DNA of 64,000 bases from Cyclobacteriaceae bacterium (GTDB taxonomy: Bacteria > Bacteroidota > Bacteroidia > Cytophagales > Cyclobacteriaceae), in contig JANQKF010000009.1 in the NCBI GenBank assembly GCA_028281285.1, positions 62,001 through 126,000 on the forward strand. The letters run 5' to 3'. The notes beneath the pieces are model-generated. The model saw only the letters and a program-made list of their open reading frames with translations. It was not told the origin of the DNA and searched no databases. Below, piece after piece: positions 62,201-64,000 of this stretch (the first letter of the stretch is position 1; the number at the start of each line of letters is the position of its first letter). The position numbers and the translations under genes are program-made.

Positions 62201-62700
62201 TGAATGACTCTGCCGTCTATATTTTAAATCCGTTTTTTACAACTAATCTTGACGATTTCACTCAAGGTTGGGTAGAATTTCCACTGCGCAATGTGCCGGA
62301 AGGGTTGAATCATCTGACAATAAAAGCTTGGGATAACTACAATAATTCAAGCATTTCAACATTAGAGTTTATAATAGATAATGAATCTTCAACCTTGATT
62401 ACCGATCTGTCAAATTTTCCCAACCCTTTTCTCAATTCTACGACATTCTCCATTGTGCACAATGGCGCTGGAGAGGAGATAGAAATGACGGTGGATATTT
62501 ATAACTCTAAGGGGGAAAAAATCACCTCCCTCTATCGTATACTTGAACAAGCCAAATCTGTCGAAAAAATCATTTGGAATGGGGATAGTTTTGAGGGTAG
62601 TAAACTTGGTAAGGGTATATACATTTATAATGTAAGATTAAAATCCCTTAGTACCGGAAAAATAGCCTCTGAGCGCCAGAAACTCATTATTTCAAATTAG
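59296..62700 (+). CDS. porU: T9SS sortase PorU
   Basis: 1134 residues. PorU is the outer-membrane-attached C25 (gingipain-like) protease that removes the sorting domain of T9SS cargo and links the cargo to lipopolysaccharide. Signal peptide with cleavage near TKAQ. The catalytic domain shows His651 in NFTGHGGETGW and Cys685 in FVTATCEFG, the C25 dyad. N-terminal parts start KWVKMSFHNSGVYRIDRATL. The C-terminus (from about 1045) is itself a T9SS-type sorting domain (NFPNPFLNSTTFSIVHNG, KGIYIYNVRL), which PorU is known to keep uncleaved. It lies between pssA (14-base gap) and porV. Confidence 0.96.
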   Translation: MSKLSPFNLKSRQLIRLPIFLLVAISFCALTKAQESSVLSEGKWVKMSFHNSGVYRIDRATLSNMGFDPLSIDPQNIAIYGNGGGMIPQDNETERPNDLVENSILVIGENDGIFNSDDYILFYVDEVDKHSYNPNSREYSVENNLYTDEIFYFITVKETPGKRVLSKIDLGDNHPKIEYYDRIIWHEQDLVNILGSGREWFGEQFDASTPLNFDIPFGNLVPDKEISVVLNLMAQAFIPSSVSVDLGSEAIEDVQFDPIINARYTPKGDTQRASFTIGTEGLQDLERLELLYNSGGSTSAVAYLNNYLITAPTILQWNSVTTKFRSAQSTLNPISTFSISGHDENMMVWDVTNPMQPQVQEFSVAGNIASFGAFSDELSEYIIFDPDDVTLVSTYVGISNQNLHRIIQTDLLIVSHSDFVTQANRLAEFRQSHDGLNVTVVTTEEIYNEFGSGKPDPSAIRDFVKYIQDNGGLDYLLFFGKGSYDYKDRFENNTNFVPTYEARNSLDPLASYSSDDFFGFLDSDEGEWIESRSGDHLLDIGIGRIPATSLEEATIAIDKIISYQTSSDGLGNWRTKLLFVADDGDNNIHQRDADQLATLVDTSYKQFNVDKLYLDSFEQERRPNGEFSPDAQRALLDAVDQGVLVLNFTGHGGETGWMQERVLTLDLIDDMENQNNLPLFVTATCEFGRNDDPNIVSGAEIMMFKENGGAIALITTARPVFSSTNYDLNLALYGSILERENGQYARLGDVIRFTKNNSLNGSLNRNFILLGDPSMQLAYPEKQVVITEINESNQADTIKSMEKVRLTGEIQENGLIDQQFSGILSLTLFDKSQQTQTRGTESSVFFYEQRNSALFNGTATVTNGQFSVEFVVPKNIDYRWGNGKFTLYAVDTSRNIDAIGSKSDFTIGGTNNQPTEDNSPPKIRIFLNDTLFSDPYSVKPNATLLVNLSDENGINISQASIGQEITATLNDSAVYILNPFFTTNLDDFTQGWVEFPLRNVPEGLNHLTIKAWDNYNNSSISTLEFIIDNESSTLITDLSNFPNPFLNSTTFSIVHNGAGEEIEMTVDIYNSKGEKITSLYRILEQAKSVEKIIWNGDSFEGSKLGKGIYIYNVRLKSLSTGKIASERQKLIISN

Positions 62701-62711
62701 TAATATATCTT

Positions 62712-62719
62712 TATCTTTG
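62712..62719 (+). promoter_or_regulatory. -7 box of porV
   Basis: TATCTTTG is a full consensus match, 12 bases after the porU stop and 13 bases before the porV ATG. It suggests porV can be transcribed on its own in addition to read-through. Confidence 0.45.
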
Positions 62720-62732
62720 AACAAAAATCGAG

Positions 62733-63887
62733 ATGACTAACCTTTTTAGAAGCTTTTTCTTAATCTTTTTTCTGGCTTCAAGTTCATCATTGCTGACAGC
62801 GCAAAATTCTGGAGTCATCTCTGGGCAGGATACAAGTAGAAGGGTAATTACTACTGCCGTTCCATTCTTGACTATTGCGCCTGATCCAATATCGGGAGCA
62901 ATGGGAGATGTGGGGGCAGCTACAGCTCCAAATTCGAATGCCATTTACTGGAACCCGGCCAAATTAGCTTATGTAAACAAAGAATGGGGGTTTGCTGCAT
63001 CTTTCACACCTTGGTTGAAGAGATTTGTTGATGACATGTCCATATCCTATCTCTCAGGATACAAAAGAATTGATGACCTTCAGACGTTTGGATTGGCATT
63101 GACTTTCTTTGATTTAGGAGATATAGAATTGACTAACGGTCAAGGTGCTAGTCTTGGAAGCTTCAACCCAAGAGAATTTGCTATCTCCGGTACGTATTCA
63201 AGAGTTTTAGGAGATAACTTTAGCATTGGAGTTACTGGAAGATTTATTAGTTCAAATCTATCTGGAAATATAACCGCCAACCCGGTAAGTGACCCCAAAC
63301 CCGGTACGAGTATAGCAGCCGATATCGGAATCTATAAGAAATCCAATATGTCCCTGTTTGAGAAGAACGCAGAGTTGGCTTGGGCGGTTGTTATATCCAA
63401 TATTGGTTCTAAAATATCCTACAACAGTGCAGATGAGGAAGACTTCATTCCTACCAATTTGAGAATAGGGTCGGCACTTACGACTTATCTTGACCCTTAC
63501 AATAAACTTACCCTTGCACTGGATCTGAACAAGCTTATGGTGCCTACCCCTCAAATAAATGGTGGTAATTCGGATAAATCACTTCTCGCTGGAATATTTG
63601 GTTCATTTGCGGATGCACCAGGTGGTCTCAAAGAAGAACTTCAAGAAATAATGATTTCATTTGGTGTAGAATACAACTACAAAGAGACTTTTTCCATTCG
63701 GGCGGGCCATTTCTACGAAAATGCCAACAAAGGTAATCGTAGATACTTCACAATGGGTGTTGGGTTCAATTATCAAAAGTTTGGATTTGACTTTGCCTAT
63801 TTAGTTCCTCAGGTACAAAACAATCCACTTGCTGAAACTCTTAGGTTTGGTTTGACCTATGGGCTCGATAAAAAAGACGATCAATAA
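62733..63887 (+). CDS. porV: T9SS outer-membrane shuttle protein PorV (LptO)
   Basis: 384 residues, FadL-like 14-strand barrel that collects cargo from SprA and delivers it to PorU. Signal peptide with cleavage near LTAQ. The start of the mature protein, TTAVPFLTIAPDPISGAMGD, followed by VGAATAPNSNAIYWNPAKLA, is diagnostic for PorV. The rest is beta-strand sequence such as YKRIDDLQTFGLALTFFDLG and RYFTMGVGFNYQKFGFDFAY, ending TLRFGLTYGL. The porU-porV order is standard in the phylum. Confidence 0.96.
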   Translation: MTNLFRSFFLIFFLASSSSLLTAQNSGVISGQDTSRRVITTAVPFLTIAPDPISGAMGDVGAATAPNSNAIYWNPAKLAYVNKEWGFAASFTPWLKRFVDDMSISYLSGYKRIDDLQTFGLALTFFDLGDIELTNGQGASLGSFNPREFAISGTYSRVLGDNFSIGVTGRFISSNLSGNITANPVSDPKPGTSIAADIGIYKKSNMSLFEKNAELAWAVVISNIGSKISYNSADEEDFIPTNLRIGSALTTYLDPYNKLTLALDLNKLMVPTPQINGGNSDKSLLAGIFGSFADAPGGLKEELQEIMISFGVEYNYKETFSIRAGHFYENANKGNRRYFTMGVGFNYQKFGFDFAYLVPQVQNNPLAETLRFGLTYGLDKKDDQ

Positions 63888-63892
63888 TCATC

Positions 63893-64000
63893 ATGCTTAA
63901 TAGATCAATTGCACCAGCATTTCAGAGTGTTGGCAAATTCTCCGTTAAAGAAGTCAAAAAGTTTCGTCTCGATAATGGAAGACACGTTTTTTACCTAAAT
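63893..64000 (+). CDS. M16 (insulinase-like) peptidase, N-terminal fragment cut by the window end
   Basis: The frame is open from ATG 63893 to the end of the window (36 residues). The start LNRSIAPAFQSVGKF and the following FRLDNGRHVFYLN match the beginning of Bacteroidota M16 zinc peptidases, where the F.L.NG..V pattern forms the first beta strand. The HxxEH zinc site lies further on and is not reached. It starts 6 bases after porV, so it is probably in the same transcript. Confidence 0.75.
   Translation, partial: MLNRSIAPAFQSVGKFSVKEVKKFRLDNGRHVFYLN

Noticed and set aside
1-64000. tRNA, rRNA, CRISPR array, insertion sequence or prophage
   Set aside because: No cloverleaf-like intergenic sequence, no spaced direct repeats, no transposase, integrase or phage genes were seen; intergenic gaps are all under 300 bases.

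Overview
The window is a dense stretch of chromosome from a member of the Bacteroidota, most likely a marine, gliding-type Cytophagales (Roseivirga, Fulvivirga or Cyclobacteriaceae-like; the rank below order is inference). The evidence is: type IX secretion system (T9SS) core genes (SprA, PorU, PorV), Bacteroidota-only families (BT_3928-type DoxX protein, DUF4292, DUF4837, FloA/NfeD, DUF6090-like), repeated TAnnTTTG -7 promoter boxes, no obvious Shine-Dalgarno sites, and frequent TTG starts. I found about 53 genes, no rRNA or tRNA, no insertion sequence, no prophage and no CRISPR array. No gene-free gap exceeds 300 bases; the longest are 18212-18460, 21760-22004 and 2922-3135.

Layout. 1-4401: a mini T9SS-tail protein, the NAD(P)HX repair enzyme and a ComEA-like protein on the minus strand, then hemA on the plus strand. 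4471-9729: a WG-repeat protein facing floA-nfeD and proS. 9859-13257: a Ser/Arg-repeat lipoprotein and a FadL-like porin. 13254-17018: aroK, DoxX-thioredoxin and DUF1599 on minus, divergent from folP-cdaA. 17045-20299: a divergent pair of lipoproteins (6-bladed propeller and a possible glycoside hydrolase). 20300-23308: kbl and tdh, which together convert threonine to glycine plus acetyl-CoA. 23367-26455: an accessory regulatory patch with a PadR operon and an HxlR/SnoaL divergent pair, each next to twin palindromic operators. 26564-33382: a large BNR-propeller protein, small accessory genes, isocitrate dehydrogenase and an enoyl-CoA hydratase. 33398-42409: envelope genes (flippase, TPR, DUF4292, EnvC-like, TatA, MltD-like, DUF4837) and ruvA. 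42426-52572: sprA, gcvH, vanZ and three tandem tonB paralogues. 52598-57868: yicC, a TolB/BamA-like fusion and an FAD oxidoreductase. 57939-64000: an MBL hydrolase, pssA, porU, porV and the start of an M16 peptidase.

Together the genes are mostly housekeeping and envelope building. SprA forms the T9SS outer-membrane pore, PorV shuttles cargo and PorU cleaves and attaches it; the TonB proteins energise outer-membrane transport; EnvC- and MltD-like proteins remodel peptidoglycan. I did not find an unmistakable new multi-gene system. The most original signals are regulatory: the two twin-operator modules, several promoters that sit 3-6 nt before the start codon (predicted leaderless mRNAs), independent promoters for each tonB copy, forced TTG starts, and a 14-residue Ser/Arg repeat tail on a lipoprotein.
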